From contig JAISPL010000006.1 of NCBI GenBank assembly GCA_031274925.1, forward strand, positions 124,001 through 188,000: a DNA stretch of 64,000 nt, written 5' to 3'. Under the pieces are notes generated by a model. The model saw nothing but the letters and a program-made list of their open reading frames with translations, had not been told where the DNA came from and did no database searches. Of this stretch, positions 36,163 to 46,029 are shown piece by piece. Origin of the DNA: Syntrophobacterales bacterium (GTDB lineage: Bacteria > Desulfobacterota > Syntrophorhabdia > Syntrophorhabdales > Syntrophorhabdaceae). A program made the position numbers and the translations under genes. The number at the start of each line of letters is the position of its first letter. Positions within the stretch are counted from its first letter, which is position 1.

Positions 36163-38301
36163 ATGAAGAAGCTTAGAAAAGATCTGATCTTCGGCGGAGT
36201 TATCGCATTTACCTGCGCCCTGCTCATATATATCGAAACCCAGCTTCCCTTTTTCAAGAGATTCATCCCGGTCGGGGAAAATAAGCTGATCGTGATCATC
36301 TTCAACATCAATATGCTCCTGATCCTGCTCTTCCTATACCTTCTGGCGCGGGCGTTCATAAAAACCTACCTTGAAAAGAGACGGGGCATATGGGGTTCGG
36401 GACTCAGGACAAAACTGATCACCACCCTTCTGTGCGTCTCCTTGATCCCCTCTTTTACTCTCTTTATCCTCGCCACTGGTTTTTTCAATATAAGTATGGA
36501 CAAATGGTTCAGTCAGAAGATAGAAGACACGGTTACCAACGCCCTTGAACTCTCGAATTTTTACTATAACGATTTGTCCATCAGATATGATAGAGCAGGG
36601 AACCTGATCGCCCGCGACATCAGCAGAAATAATCTCCTCGACAAGACAAAAGATCTCGATCAATTTTTCAAGAAAAATATGATGATCCATGCGCTAGGGT
36701 ACATGGCTATCTATGACACTTCGGGAGAGTTTATAAAAGGAAGCGCACACATTGACAGGGAGTTCAAGCATAGAATCGCGAACAAGGCGAAGTATTTTGT
36801 GACAGGCAATGTCCCCATGAAGGCGATTATTCCTATGAAAAGAGGGGAATTGTGGGTGACAGGCAAAAAGATCACCGATGATGGCGGGGATCTCAGGGCA
36901 ATCCTCCTCATTGGTGGCCTGATAAATGTCCACGGGACCGAAAAGATCCTGGAGATCGCGTCCACTCATCAGGAATATAAGGAATTGAGGCCCCTCAAGA
37001 AGATCCTGAAATACGGGTTTATCGTCCCCCTCTCGCTCATCACGATTATGACCATATTCTTTTCCGTGTGGGTGGGAACAAAAATGGCGACCGAGATTAC
37101 CATTCCCATTCAAAAGGTGAAGGAAGGGACGTCCATTATAGGTAAGGGCAGGTTCGACATCAATCTGGAAGACAGAGGAAAGGACGAGATTGGTACCTTG
37201 GTCACCGCATTCAATACTATGGCCCGAGAGCTCAAGGTCACGAAGGATGAAATTGAGGAAAAGAGCCGGTATATTGAGGTAATACTTGACAATGTCGCAA
37301 CGGGCATCATTTCTACGGATAAGAAAGGAGGCATACTCTTTCTCAATATGGCAGCGAGAAACATCCTCGGCATCGAAAGGGAGGTACCAGCGGGCATGCC
37401 GATCAAGGAGATATTTGGCGATGATTATAAGCCCATCCTGAAGTCTTTTCTCAAAGAAATGAGGGAAACTGAGGGCCGCAGCGCAACGCAGGAGATGAAA
37501 CTCAAACTCAAAAAAGAGGTCACCTATCTCAGGGCCTCCATCACAACGCTCAAGGATAAGACTGACAAAGCTGAGGGCTTCATCGTTACCTTTGACGACA
37601 TCACTCACATTGTGAGGGCCGAAAAACTCGCAACTTGGAGAGAAGTGGCGAGGAAACTGACCCACGAGATTAAAAACCCTCTCACGCCCATCATGCTATC
37701 CGCCGAGAGGATCAGGCGGAAGTTACTGCCACACTCCCAGGAGAACGAGAAAATAGTCCTCGACGAGACTACCTCGGTGATCATCAGGTCAGCGGAGGAC
37801 ATTAAGGGAATCGTAAACGAGCTTACAAAGCTGACTCACAGTTCCCAGACAAAGACAATGGAGGATATCAATTCTGTCGTTGATGAGACCGTGACCCTAT
37901 ATAGACACCTTTACCAGAACATCGCGTTTGAGGTCGAGAAGAAGAACCAGATTCCTCCGTTCAAGCTCGACCGGGACGGCATGAAGAGGGCTCTCATCAA
38001 TCTCATTACCAACTCCATAAAAGCCCTTGACTCGACTGGAGGGATCATTAAAGTCACCACACGGCATGACGCAGTCGGCAGGACGGGAATAATAGAAGTG
38101 GCGGACACGGGCAGGGGTATCCCTGATGAGGACAAGGGACGGGCCTTCGATCCGTATTTTACGAAAGATAAAGACGGCACGGGTTTAGGCCTCGCCATAG
38201 TCCACTCCATTATACTGGAACATCACGGAAAGATTTTCGTGGAGGATAACGTGCCTTGCGGAGCAAAATTCATCATAGAGATCCCCATCGTAGAATCCTG
38301 A
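36163..38301 (+). CDS. NtrY-like membrane sensor histidine kinase
   Basis: 712 residues. Three N-terminal membrane helices (about 10-28, 45-65, 88-108), a periplasmic sensor region, a further helix near 285-305, HAMP (about 305-360), a PAS domain (370-480), then the kinase core. The phospho-acceptor is H501 in LTHEIKNPLTPI, and N (NLITNSIKAL), G1 (DTGRGIP) and G2 (GTGLGLAIV) boxes are intact. EIKNPLTPIMLSAERIRRK is the signature of the NtrY nitrogen/redox sensor group. No response regulator gene follows, so its partner (probably NtrX/NtrC-like) is encoded elsewhere. Signal unknown. Confidence 0.9.
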   Translation: MKKLRKDLIFGGVIAFTCALLIYIETQLPFFKRFIPVGENKLIVIIFNINMLLILLFLYLLARAFIKTYLEKRRGIWGSGLRTKLITTLLCVSLIPSFTLFILATGFFNISMDKWFSQKIEDTVTNALELSNFYYNDLSIRYDRAGNLIARDISRNNLLDKTKDLDQFFKKNMMIHALGYMAIYDTSGEFIKGSAHIDREFKHRIANKAKYFVTGNVPMKAIIPMKRGELWVTGKKITDDGGDLRAILLIGGLINVHGTEKILEIASTHQEYKELRPLKKILKYGFIVPLSLITIMTIFFSVWVGTKMATEITIPIQKVKEGTSIIGKGRFDINLEDRGKDEIGTLVTAFNTMARELKVTKDEIEEKSRYIEVILDNVATGIISTDKKGGILFLNMAARNILGIEREVPAGMPIKEIFGDDYKPILKSFLKEMRETEGRSATQEMKLKLKKEVTYLRASITTLKDKTDKAEGFIVTFDDITHIVRAEKLATWREVARKLTHEIKNPLTPIMLSAERIRRKLLPHSQENEKIVLDETTSVIIRSAEDIKGIVNELTKLTHSSQTKTMEDINSVVDETVTLYRHLYQNIAFEVEKKNQIPPFKLDRDGMKRALINLITNSIKALDSTGGIIKVTTRHDAVGRTGIIEVADTGRGIPDEDKGRAFDPYFTKDKDGTGLGLAIVHSIILEHHGKIFVEDNVPCGAKFIIEIPIVES

Positions 38302-38997
38302 TTTCAAGATATATTCTTCCTCAACTCGCCGTTATCTACAGCAGGAAGCGTCCTCGCCGTACGTTATTATTTATTGCCCCGGCACTTCCATTTCATTAAT
38401 GAAAATTAACAATAAATATAACTATTTATGGTGAATATGCGGAGAGCTTGACGGGTACGCCATTTATAGTTGTAATGAACGGGCAAGAAGAGGGGGGCGC
38501 AGAGAGTCAGGCGCGAAAATGATTATCCTCCATGACCCGCTGACGGTAGTTCGCGTGAGACGATTGCGGCATAGATTGGGCAACTAGAATAAGGACAAAT
38601 GGAAATGCATCCTCAGAGGGTTTGCCTGCTGAAACGAAATAGCCAGATGTGTAGAGTCTTTGAACGACACTGTATCCCGTTCCCTCTGAAGACGCCCCAT
38701 CATCTGGCCGCATGGTTGCCCGCGTGTACGGCACAACCCTCCCCCAATGCCATAGGCTTCATCGAACAAGAAGCAAACAAAGACAACAACTGGCTCTTAC
38801 CCTATGGCTTAACCAGGCAGCATTCCTTGAGGTATAATCACTTAAAAAGGTAAAGGTGAAGGAAAAAAGCCGAGGGATAAGTATTAAATGAATATAAGTA
38901 GGGAGCAGAAAAGATTCATCTGCAAGAATCAATTAACTTACGCCTTCATCTCATTGAAAGAAACATCTGCCCGTAAGGAAAACACGGGATGTCGGTG
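38302..38997. other. ~700-bp gap, no gene recognised
   Basis: Several open frames overlap on both strands between 38507 and 38853, but none has a ribosome site or recognisable motif. Possibly a decayed gene. Confidence 0.35.
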
Positions 38998-39888
38998 CTA
39001 TGCCTTCCCTGCGTCTTTGCCCGCTATGTTCCAGATCATTGCTTCCATCTCGGAAGTAAGACGCGGCGATTCGTCCAACCCCGCCGTCTCGGTGCGCATG
39101 TCATACACGATTTCAAGTTGCGGAAGGAGGGCTCTTATCTCCGGAGAATTCTCCGCCCGTCCATTGATGAAGTTGCGCTGCTCAAGGGCCTTCTCGAAAT
39201 CTTCCGTCGAGATTGGGATATCGTAAAGCAGGTTCAGGACTTCCATAAGCCTTACCTTTCCCGCCAAATCATTTTCCACCTGAATATACTGAGGAAGGGA
39301 TACGATAAAGACCGCCGCCTCAATCCCTGATTCAGCCACCTCTTTAGTGATCAGATTCACGATGGTCGAAGGACCGTGATATGTGATGGGGAGCACCTCT
39401 GCTCTCCTCACGTCCCGGAGACTCTGCTCTCCCATCCCATATCCACTCACAAGCAAGGGTCTGGTATGGGGCACCGTGTCATACATACCGCCAAGAAAAA
39501 TGTATTTTGTTGCTTTGAAGGTCTTGATGAGCTTCAGGACGGAATCAATGTAAAACTCGGCATTGGCATGAGGTTCCAGGAGGCGGAGCAGGAGGAGATC
39601 GCCTTGCCCCTCTCTCCTCGCAAGGTGTACCGTGGTGTTGGGAATTGACATATCGCGGATACCATCGTCGTCTATACGGACCGTGGGCCGGTATCGCGTA
39701 AAATCATAGAATCGGCCCGGTCTTAACAGTTTTCCGATGTCTGTCGCCCCGAAGCGCCTGCTCAATTCTTTCAGGACCAGAGTACCTACATTATTCACAT
39801 CGATCCACGGCCTGAGAGTTGCCACAACATAGGGCGCATTGCACTCCGGAACAGGATCCCGCAATTCAAAACCACCGATTCTCACCAA
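38998..39888 (-). CDS. PAC2-family protein
   Basis: 296 residues resembling the proteasome assembly chaperone 2 (PAC2) / DUF75 superfamily. Visible features: YVVATLRPWIDVNNVG near the N-terminus, the glycine-rich ATKYIFLGGMYDTVPH centre, and a YGMGEQ segment where members often have GPS. Bacteria lacking a 20S proteasome carry such proteins with unknown role. Stand-alone gene, both neighbours distant. Confidence 0.75.
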   Translation of the reverse strand: MVRIGGFELRDPVPECNAPYVVATLRPWIDVNNVGTLVLKELSRRFGATDIGKLLRPGRFYDFTRYRPTVRIDDDGIRDMSIPNTTVHLARREGQGDLLLLRLLEPHANAEFYIDSVLKLIKTFKATKYIFLGGMYDTVPHTRPLLVSGYGMGEQSLRDVRRAEVLPITYHGPSTIVNLITKEVAESGIEAAVFIVSLPQYIQVENDLAGKVRLMEVLNLLYDIPISTEDFEKALEQRNFINGRAENSPEIRALLPQLEIVYDMRTETAGLDESPRLTSEMEAMIWNIAGKDAGKA

Positions 39889-40137
39889 TCATCCCTCCTG
39901 GTTAATATGACGCTGATACCGCCGATTATCGCCTACCGCTCCGTAAATTGACACACCCTCTGCTCCAGCAGCCTACCACCCAACAGCATACCGATAAAAT
40001 TATACAAGTTCACGCTTCTTGTCAATTCTGTACGCAGACGGACGAAACTCATGCACTCTCTCGTTATTCTTATGGACTAATTGTGGTCATGTGGTTATAA
40101 AATATAGATAACGGTTTATTATGAGACGCAACGAGGC

Positions 40138-40806
40138 ATGAAAACACGGGCCAAATATATTTGGGGCGCGATTGGCGCTTTGGCAATAATTGCTCTTACC
40201 TTTGCATTTCTGTCAAGAAAGACAATCCTGTTGAGGGCGGGCTGTTTTATGGCTCCCAGAGCTAACCATATAGAGGGTGTTGCAGACGTAGCCATTTTGG
40301 AGGGAATGGAATTCATCAAGAGAAATATGATCACAGTAGGGCTGGATTTACTGTCATCAGGCAAGGCAAAGCGGCTGGCCATCGTCCTGCACAAGATTGC
40401 ACCGGATCACAGACCTTTTGCCATAAATGAAGACTATCCCTCTTCCGTTCGAAGAGAGCTGAAAAATTTTGGTGTCAGAGATACCGATTTTGTAATAATT
40501 GTAACTCATATTCACAATCCGATAACTCTGGTATCCGCGAAAGGCGTATTAGAGGTTCTCTCCAAAGATGGCGTAAAAAGCGCACTCCTTGTATCGTCCG
40601 GATTTCATACGAGAAGGAGTCTTCTTGTATACCAGTACCTCTCCATTCCACTTAATATCAAAATATATCCCGTTGCCTGCCTTGACGCATACGATCTGGA
40701 TAACTGGTGGAACCAAGATGAGGGTCAACGTGATTTCTTTTCAGAAGCGCAAAAACTGGTATTTTACCTTGCCAAAGGGTACATACCCTTGAAATTGCGT
40801 TATTAG
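40138..40806 (+). CDS. Membrane-anchored DUF218 (YdcF/ElyC-like) protein
   Basis: 222 residues. One N-terminal membrane helix (about 8-26) followed by a Rossmann-like domain. The segments GLDLLSSGKAKRLAIV and SALLVSSGFHTRRSLLVYQYL follow the DUF218 pattern, in which a central Ser-Gly-Xaa-His/Arg segment is conserved. Family members act in envelope polysaccharide or peptidoglycan metabolism; no catalytic residues can be assigned with confidence. The ribosome site (CGAGGC) is weak. Confidence 0.7.
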   Translation: MKTRAKYIWGAIGALAIIALTFAFLSRKTILLRAGCFMAPRANHIEGVADVAILEGMEFIKRNMITVGLDLLSSGKAKRLAIVLHKIAPDHRPFAINEDYPSSVRRELKNFGVRDTDFVIIVTHIHNPITLVSAKGVLEVLSKDGVKSALLVSSGFHTRRSLLVYQYLSIPLNIKIYPVACLDAYDLDNWWNQDEGQRDFFSEAQKLVFYLAKGYIPLKLRY

Positions 40807-41017
40807 AGCACCTATTCTTGTTAAATGTAATCGGAGATTTGCTTGCCGACAGGGCTCCTCCATGAAATACAGTCGATAAATTGTTTCAAAAAACCCAACA
40901 GGGCCAAAAGGCAAAGATAGACTTTTCGCCAAACGCGAGGGTCCTTCAACAAAATCAAGACGCACAAAAAAGGGGGCTTACGCCTATCCCCAATATCCTC
41001 GCCGCGCTACTTTACTG

Positions 41018-41967
41018 CTACTGCCGGAAGGCCTCCCTGAGCGCTGCCGCTGCTTCTTCCAAGGCCTTCCGGCTACTTTCTGACTTTCTGAAGAATAAAA
41101 GGAAGCCATGGATCATATTCTCATAACACGTATACTTGACCGGCACGCCCGTTTCCCCGAGGCGCTTCGCGCACAGTTCCCCGTCATCCTTCAAAGGATC
41201 GCAGCCTGCCGTGATGATAAGGGCGGGTGGAAGCCCGCAGAAACTGTCCGCCAGTAACGGCGATGCCATCGGGTTTCCCCAATCCTTTCGATCCGGCGCA
41301 TAAAGAGAGCGCACCTCTTCCATATCAACTCGCGTCAGCATGAACCCTTGCCGAACGACCGATACGAGTCTGTCTCGTATTCCGCTATATTGGTCACGGG
41401 GTTGAAAAGTATTTGGAGGACTGCGGCGGGACCGCGTCTGGTTTTTGACATAAGAGTGACTACAGCGGCAAGGTTAGCCCCTGCGCTTTCTCCTCCCAAG
41501 GCAATCCTTTTCCCTCCGCTCCCAAAACTCTCGGCATATCCTACAGCCCACTCAAAGGCTCTATAGCAGTCTTCGGGAGCGGAGGGAAAAGGATTCTCCG
41601 GCGCTAATCTACCGAAAAGACAACGCACGGCGTTTCATGGGCAAGAGACAGGCAGACATGGTGTTCCATATCAAAGTTGCCGATGATCCACCCGCCGCCA
41701 TGAAAGAAAAGGAGGATGGGGAACGGCTCATCGCCTTCCGGCGACCGGTATCTCTCCCGACACCTCTGGTATGGCCCGGTTCTCTACTTTCCTCAAAAAT
41801 CCGGAACCTGTCTTCGTTTTTTGTGCCATGACGTCTATGAGTCGGCGCACCGTCAGGTATGTATCGCGGGACAAAGGGGGCTCCGGCACGGCACCTGCCC
41901 CCTTAAGAAAAGTCTTCACTTCGGGGACAAGTTTTTCAAAACACACATTCCTCTCCTGGGCTGTCAC
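41018..41967 (-). pseudogene. Alpha/beta-hydrolase (HSL-family esterase), broken into four frames
   Basis: Read 41967 to 41018 on the minus strand, four pieces in changing frames rebuild one HSL-type esterase of about 310 residues. Piece 1 (41967-41728) is the N-terminus. Piece 2 (~41720-41610) holds the oxyanion motif LLFFHGGGWIIGNFD. Piece 3 (41628-41335) holds RLAPENPFPSAPED and the nucleophile GESAG. Piece 4 (41341-41018) holds the acid residue region (CDPLKDDGE) and the His in NMIHGF. Junctions near 41722, 41612 and 41338 are frameshifts. All catalytic residues survive, so decay is recent, or the frameshifts are sequencing errors. Confidence 0.85.
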
Positions 41968-42255
41968 AGTATTTCCTCTTTTACCAGTCGAGTCTGGAGT
42001 CCGTGAAGGTGGACCGCAATACGGGAGACGATCATGGTCTGCCGTCTATATTTTATCAAAGTCGGGTCCCTTCTTTCCACAGGATCCCTTCGCATGTTCA
42101 GTCCTATGGAAAATTTCGCAATAGCTATAGCTATATTCACACGCGGTAGTTTTTTCGTCCTTATTTTGCTTTGATTCCTTCAATATATTTGTGAAAGTAC
42201 CGACAATTATAATATAGCTCTGCTCGAATGCTCATTCTGAACAAGAAAATAGAAT
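41968..42255. other. ~290-bp AT-rich gap
   Basis: Nothing recognised apart from AT-rich sequence that could hold the lost 5' part of the Mrr-like gene to the right. Confidence 0.3.
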
Positions 42256-42520
42256 CATGTGGACAGTAACGTTTCAAGACCAGAAAGTGAAAAATTTGTC
42301 GGGCGGTTAATGGGCAAAACACCAACAAAGGGATTTTCGTTACGACTTCATTTTTCTCTGGTGAAGCCATCAAATCCGCCAAAAAACTAACTCCACAATT
42401 ATTTTAATCGACGGACAGAAGCTCACGCAACTAATGATTGATTACAGTGTCAGCGTACAAATAGAACACGTTGTTTGAATTAGGAAGATTCACATTGATT
42501 TCTTTGAGGGTGAATATTAA
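42256..42520 (+). pseudogene. Mrr-type restriction endonuclease fossil
   Basis: Two frames together give the C-terminal half of an Mrr-like Type IV restriction enzyme: DSNVSRPESEKFVGRL...KGIFVTTSFFSGEA in one frame, then IILIDGQKLTQLMIDYSVSV, a stop, and IRKIHIDFFEGEY at the end. This matches the family order NVGRP..QKFVGAL / KGVFITTS / IVLIDG..L..LMI..GVGV / Y.IKRID.DYF. A frameshift near 42400 and a stop near 42480 kill it; the catalytic D...QxK part is gone. Evidence of a lost defence gene. Confidence 0.75.
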
Positions 42521-42649
42521 GTCAAATTTTTAACCGTCCAAGAGGGGCTATTTCGAAAAAGATAGTATGGAGCATTGATCGGAGTACCTTGCGGTTCTGC
42601 TATGAAGCATGTCGCTCAATGTGGCACCTGCATTGCATAAAAATTTCTT

Positions 42650-42952
42650 ATGACCACGATCCATTCAAGGGTTGGTTCCCTCCGGAAATTTACCAGAAAT
42701 CTTAGGGTGGATGCCAGGTGGCCGCCAGTATTGGCAAAAGGCCCATTGGAGGTTGTTAGAGAGAAAGACAGGACAACGTATAAGATCATCTCTGACAATA
42801 GATCCAGGTTGGAAGAAAAAAGAGATAAAAAGCAGGCGTGGCAGATAATGCAAGGCGGGGCATGGATCAACGGGAGGCGGCGACGACCAGTCCTGGTCTT
42901 TAATTCTGCCAGTAAACAGGGAAATACCGTTCAGACAGGTACTGCCAACTAG
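42650..42952 (+). CDS. Possible small hypothetical protein
   Basis: 100-residue basic frame from ATG 42650, stop 13 nt before the next start. Protein-like middle (KGPLEVVREKDRTTYKII), no recognised domain, no clear ribosome site. May be a decayed gene. Confidence 0.3.
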   Translation: MTTIHSRVGSLRKFTRNLRVDARWPPVLAKGPLEVVREKDRTTYKIISDNRSRLEEKRDKKQAWQIMQGGAWINGRRRRPVLVFNSASKQGNTVQTGTAN

Positions 42953-42965
42953 CAAGGAGATCGTT

Positions 42966-43254
42966 ATGTTATGTCCTCAATGCAAGATCGAGATGTACAG
43001 AAACGATGACCTTGGTAACTTCATCAATGGTTCATGCGTGCGTGCTTTGTGGCCGCCGGATTTACGATGGGTATCCCACGAGAAAAGGAAAGAAGGCCCA
43101 AAGAAAGTGGGAATTAGAAGAGATGGAGTCAATTAAGGCCTATATCATGAAAGAAATAGAAAACCCAAGATTAACGTCACATAGCCGCATAGTTTTTCGC
43201 AGTAACATTTGTCGCATGGCCATCCGAGGAGTACCCTTATTCCTTGTAAATTAA
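42966..43254 (+). pseudogene. Small zinc-ribbon gene split by a frameshift
   Basis: ATG 42966 has a good AAGGAGA site and begins MLCPQCKIEMYRNDD. The second CxxC (ACVLCGRRIYDGYP) and the basic tail occur in another frame from about 43027. One frame change near 43020 separates the two zinc-binding knuckles that together would form a single ribbon of ~95 residues. Either a true pseudogene or a one-base error. Confidence 0.55.
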
Positions 43255-43323
43255 CCTCTGCCAATATATAATTTATCCTGTTGCTGATCTAATTATCCGA
43301 AAAAACTGAAGGCCGAGGTGCAT

Positions 43324-44706
43324 ATGAAGATACGGTTCCTAGGGGCTACACGTGTTGTGACGGGTTCTTGTTACCATTTGTCAGCAGGAGAAACACAGAT
43401 TCTTGTCGATTGCGGAATGTACCAGGGGAAAAACGGTGAAGAGACTAACAGGAAACCCTTTGCCTTTGATCCCAGGGAAATAGACTTCCTGCTCCTCACC
43501 CACGCCCATCTCGACCATTCAGGCTTGTTACCAAAGCTTGCCATGGAAGGGTTTAGGGGCAGGATAATCGCCACTTCGGGAACGGCAGATCTCGTGGAAA
43601 TAATGCTTTACGATTCAGCCCATATTCAGGAAAAGGATGCGGAATGGGCGACAAAAAAATCGTTCAGGGCGGGCAAAGATGAAATAGTTGAACCTCTGTA
43701 TACGGAAGAGGATGTAAAAAGGGTGGTAGGTCTTATCGAGAAAGCAAATTACGGGGTACTTGGAGAACTGGCAGAAGGTATCAAATACAGGTTTGTCGAT
43801 GCGGGTCATATCCTCGGCTCCAGCTCTCTCGAGATCTGGTATCCTGGGCCTGGGAGGGAAAAGAAGATCGTTTTTTCGGGCGACGTGGGCAAGAAGGAGA
43901 ATCTGATTATCAATGACCCTCAGCCTGTAAAAGAAGCGGACTACGTGGTGGTCGAGTCCACATACGGGAACAGGCTTCACAAAGGAATCAAAGAAAGCAT
44001 TGACGAGTTGGCCGGAGCCATATCGGAGACCCTGAGAAGGAAAGGAAATGTCCTTATACCTGCTTTTGCGGTGGGAAGGACCCAGGATATTCTCTATATA
44101 CTGAACAGACTTGTGAGAGAGAAGAGGCTTCCCCATTTAGACGTGTACGTGGATAGTCCCCTTGCAGATAAAGCCACCCAGATATATCTCAGACACCCAG
44201 AGTACTTTGATCCCGAGGCTGTTGACATGTTTAAGGCCAAGGGCAGCGATGGCATGCGGCTCCATTTCACAAAGACAGTTGAGGAATCCCAAGCCCTAAA
44301 CAAAATAAAATCAGGGGCCATCATCATCGCGGGCAGCGGGATGTGCGAAGGCGGACGTATCCGTCACCATTTCAAGCACAACCTGTGGCGACCCGAATGC
44401 AGCATAATTTTCACCGGATTCCAGGTAAAGGGCACTCTGGGCAGATTCATCGTTGACGGGGCAAGGACCGTCCGCGTCCTCGGCGAAGAGATCGTTTTAA
44501 GGGCGAAGGTCTACACCATAGGCGGCTTCTCTGCCCATGCGGACCAGAAGGAGTTGCTGGAATGGCTCAGTTACTTTACCCAAGAGCCGGAAGTTTTCAT
44601 AGTTCACGGTGAGGAAGCGGTTTCCCTTGAGTTTGAGGCGGTCGTGAGACAAAAACTGGGGCTCAAGACCTACGCCCCTCATAGAGGAGAGGAGCTTGAA
44701 ATATAA
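43324..44706 (+). CDS. Beta-CASP metallo-beta-lactamase RNase
   Basis: 460-residue two-metal nuclease of the beta-CASP/CPSF73-like group. Motif 2 is LTHAHLDHSG (H60, H62, D64, H65), then DAGHILGSS (motif 3), FSGDVG (motif 4) and the C-terminal beta-CASP motifs including GGFSAHADQKEL and IVHGEE. The ATG at 43324 is preferred to the GTG two codons earlier because GAGG lies 5 nt upstream. Overlaps the next gene by 11 nt. Likely RNA processing or decay; close to YSH1/MTH1203-type bacterial homologues of unknown target. Confidence 0.93.
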   Translation: MKIRFLGATRVVTGSCYHLSAGETQILVDCGMYQGKNGEETNRKPFAFDPREIDFLLLTHAHLDHSGLLPKLAMEGFRGRIIATSGTADLVEIMLYDSAHIQEKDAEWATKKSFRAGKDEIVEPLYTEEDVKRVVGLIEKANYGVLGELAEGIKYRFVDAGHILGSSSLEIWYPGPGREKKIVFSGDVGKKENLIINDPQPVKEADYVVVESTYGNRLHKGIKESIDELAGAISETLRRKGNVLIPAFAVGRTQDILYILNRLVREKRLPHLDVYVDSPLADKATQIYLRHPEYFDPEAVDMFKAKGSDGMRLHFTKTVEESQALNKIKSGAIIIAGSGMCEGGRIRHHFKHNLWRPECSIIFTGFQVKGTLGRFIVDGARTVRVLGEEIVLRAKVYTIGGFSAHADQKELLEWLSYFTQEPEVFIVHGEEAVSLEFEAVVRQKLGLKTYAPHRGEELEI

Positions 44707-45400
44707 TGCCAGCTCCGATCTCACCTATGAGCTCGTGCGTAGCAAGAAAAGGAGAAAAACTCTTACCATTCAGATGAGGATGGACGGAACGGTCAGTCTC
44801 CTCGTGCCTTACCGGATCTCCAAGCGGGAAGCGGATGATTTTTTTAAGGAAAAGGAAACATGGATCAGGAAACAGCTTGTAAAACGAGTAGAAGGGACGA
44901 ATAAGGAGAATAGAGAAAAGAAGTTCGTTGCCGGCAAAAATTTCCTTTATCACGGCGAGACATATCCCTTGGAGATCGGCGAGCACGACGGACGAGCCTC
45001 TCTTCTTGCCCTGTCCCACGGCACATTCATACTGAGGACCGGGGAATCGAACAGGACGAAGGAGATCTTTGCCGATTGGTACCAAAATGAAGCCCGACGG
45101 GAGCTGACGGAGAGGGTCCGTTATTATGGCGGCCACACGGGACTGATTCCCAAAGGCATTACCATAACGGGAGCGCGCACGCGCTACGGTTCATGTTCCC
45201 CTGCCAACAGGCTGTCGTTCAGCTGGCGTATAATCATGGCTCCCTATCCGGCAATAGACTATGTGATCCTTCACGAACTGGCTCATATAAAAGTCAAAAA
45301 CCATTCCCCTCTATTCTGGCAGTTTCTCGAAACGATCTGTCCGAACTGGAAGGAGCAAATGCGGTGGCTTAAGGATAATGGCCACAGGCTACATCTTTAA
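44696..45400 (+). CDS. YgjP/DUF45-type zinc metallopeptidase
   Basis: 234 residues with the HELAH zinc motif near residue 198 and a third ligand candidate in NHSPLFW. The TRYGSCS and RLSFSWRIIMAP segments are diagnostic of the YgjP (DUF45, WSS1-related) family. The TTG start at 44696 lies within the 3' end of the RNase gene after GGAG, suggesting coupling. Function in bacteria unclear; possibly DNA-protein crosslink or nucleotide-linked proteolysis. Confidence 0.9.
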   Translation: MKYNASSDLTYELVRSKKRRKTLTIQMRMDGTVSLLVPYRISKREADDFFKEKETWIRKQLVKRVEGTNKENREKKFVAGKNFLYHGETYPLEIGEHDGRASLLALSHGTFILRTGESNRTKEIFADWYQNEARRELTERVRYYGGHTGLIPKGITITGARTRYGSCSPANRLSFSWRIIMAPYPAIDYVILHELAHIKVKNHSPLFWQFLETICPNWKEQMRWLKDNGHRLHL

Positions 45401-45633
45401 GAGCAGTCATCATATCTTTTCCTTGTAAATCTTAAGTGGCGGTCTGTCTTGGTTTCTTTGGCCGTAAACTGGTCCGGAACGATATGCACGAAGGTTGTTT
45501 GCAACTGTATATTCTATTTCAGAAAGGGCTGACTTATGCCAGCGACCTTTAACGATAAGGCATTGTTACTCACTTGGGTCCTGCTTTTCTTTACCCTCCA
45601 AGCTTTGTTCCATTTCACTATTCACTGCCTCTC

Positions 45634-46029
45634 TCACCAATTGAAACTCCGGTACCAGGGGAAGTGTACAACCATTTTTCTCTCAATTTCATCGAGAATA
45701 AGGAGGGCAAGCCCGAGAGGAGTCTCTGCTTCCCTCCAACCGGAGGGCTCATATTCGTCGTCATGCTGCAAGACAAAAAAATTTGTGATCCTTTCCGGTC
45801 TCCAGTCCATCATTGCGTTTATGGTTTCACTCACGTCATCTTCGGTCTCCGTTTTTCCCGTTTTGAGCGCCCATGAGACAAGCTGCAAAATATACATGCG
45901 TGCCGGGTCCGCTGTCTCGCCCAATTCCCGGAGCATTTTCCGGGCCGTGCGGTTTACGGGCCATGCGTTAAGCCCCAGTTCGCCAGTACCAGGCTTGGTA
46001 TTGACGTTTGTCCAAACATCAACCGGCAT
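45634..46029 (-). CDS. Hypothetical protein
   Basis: 131 residues starting at ATG 46029 with a strong GGAAGGAGG site. Acidic, helical, with a block reading ARKMLRELGETADPARMYI and no recognised domain or signal peptide. Single gene, convergent with the YgjP gene. The good ribosome site and protein-like composition make it real despite lacking a family. Confidence 0.65.
   Translation of the reverse strand: MPVDVWTNVNTKPGTGELGLNAWPVNRTARKMLRELGETADPARMYILQLVSWALKTGKTETEDDVSETINAMMDWRPERITNFFVLQHDDEYEPSGWREAETPLGLALLILDEIERKMVVHFPWYRSFNW

Noticed and set aside
36694-37665. 323-codon minus-strand frame opposite the kinase gene
   Set aside because: Shadow frame; the kinase is unambiguous.
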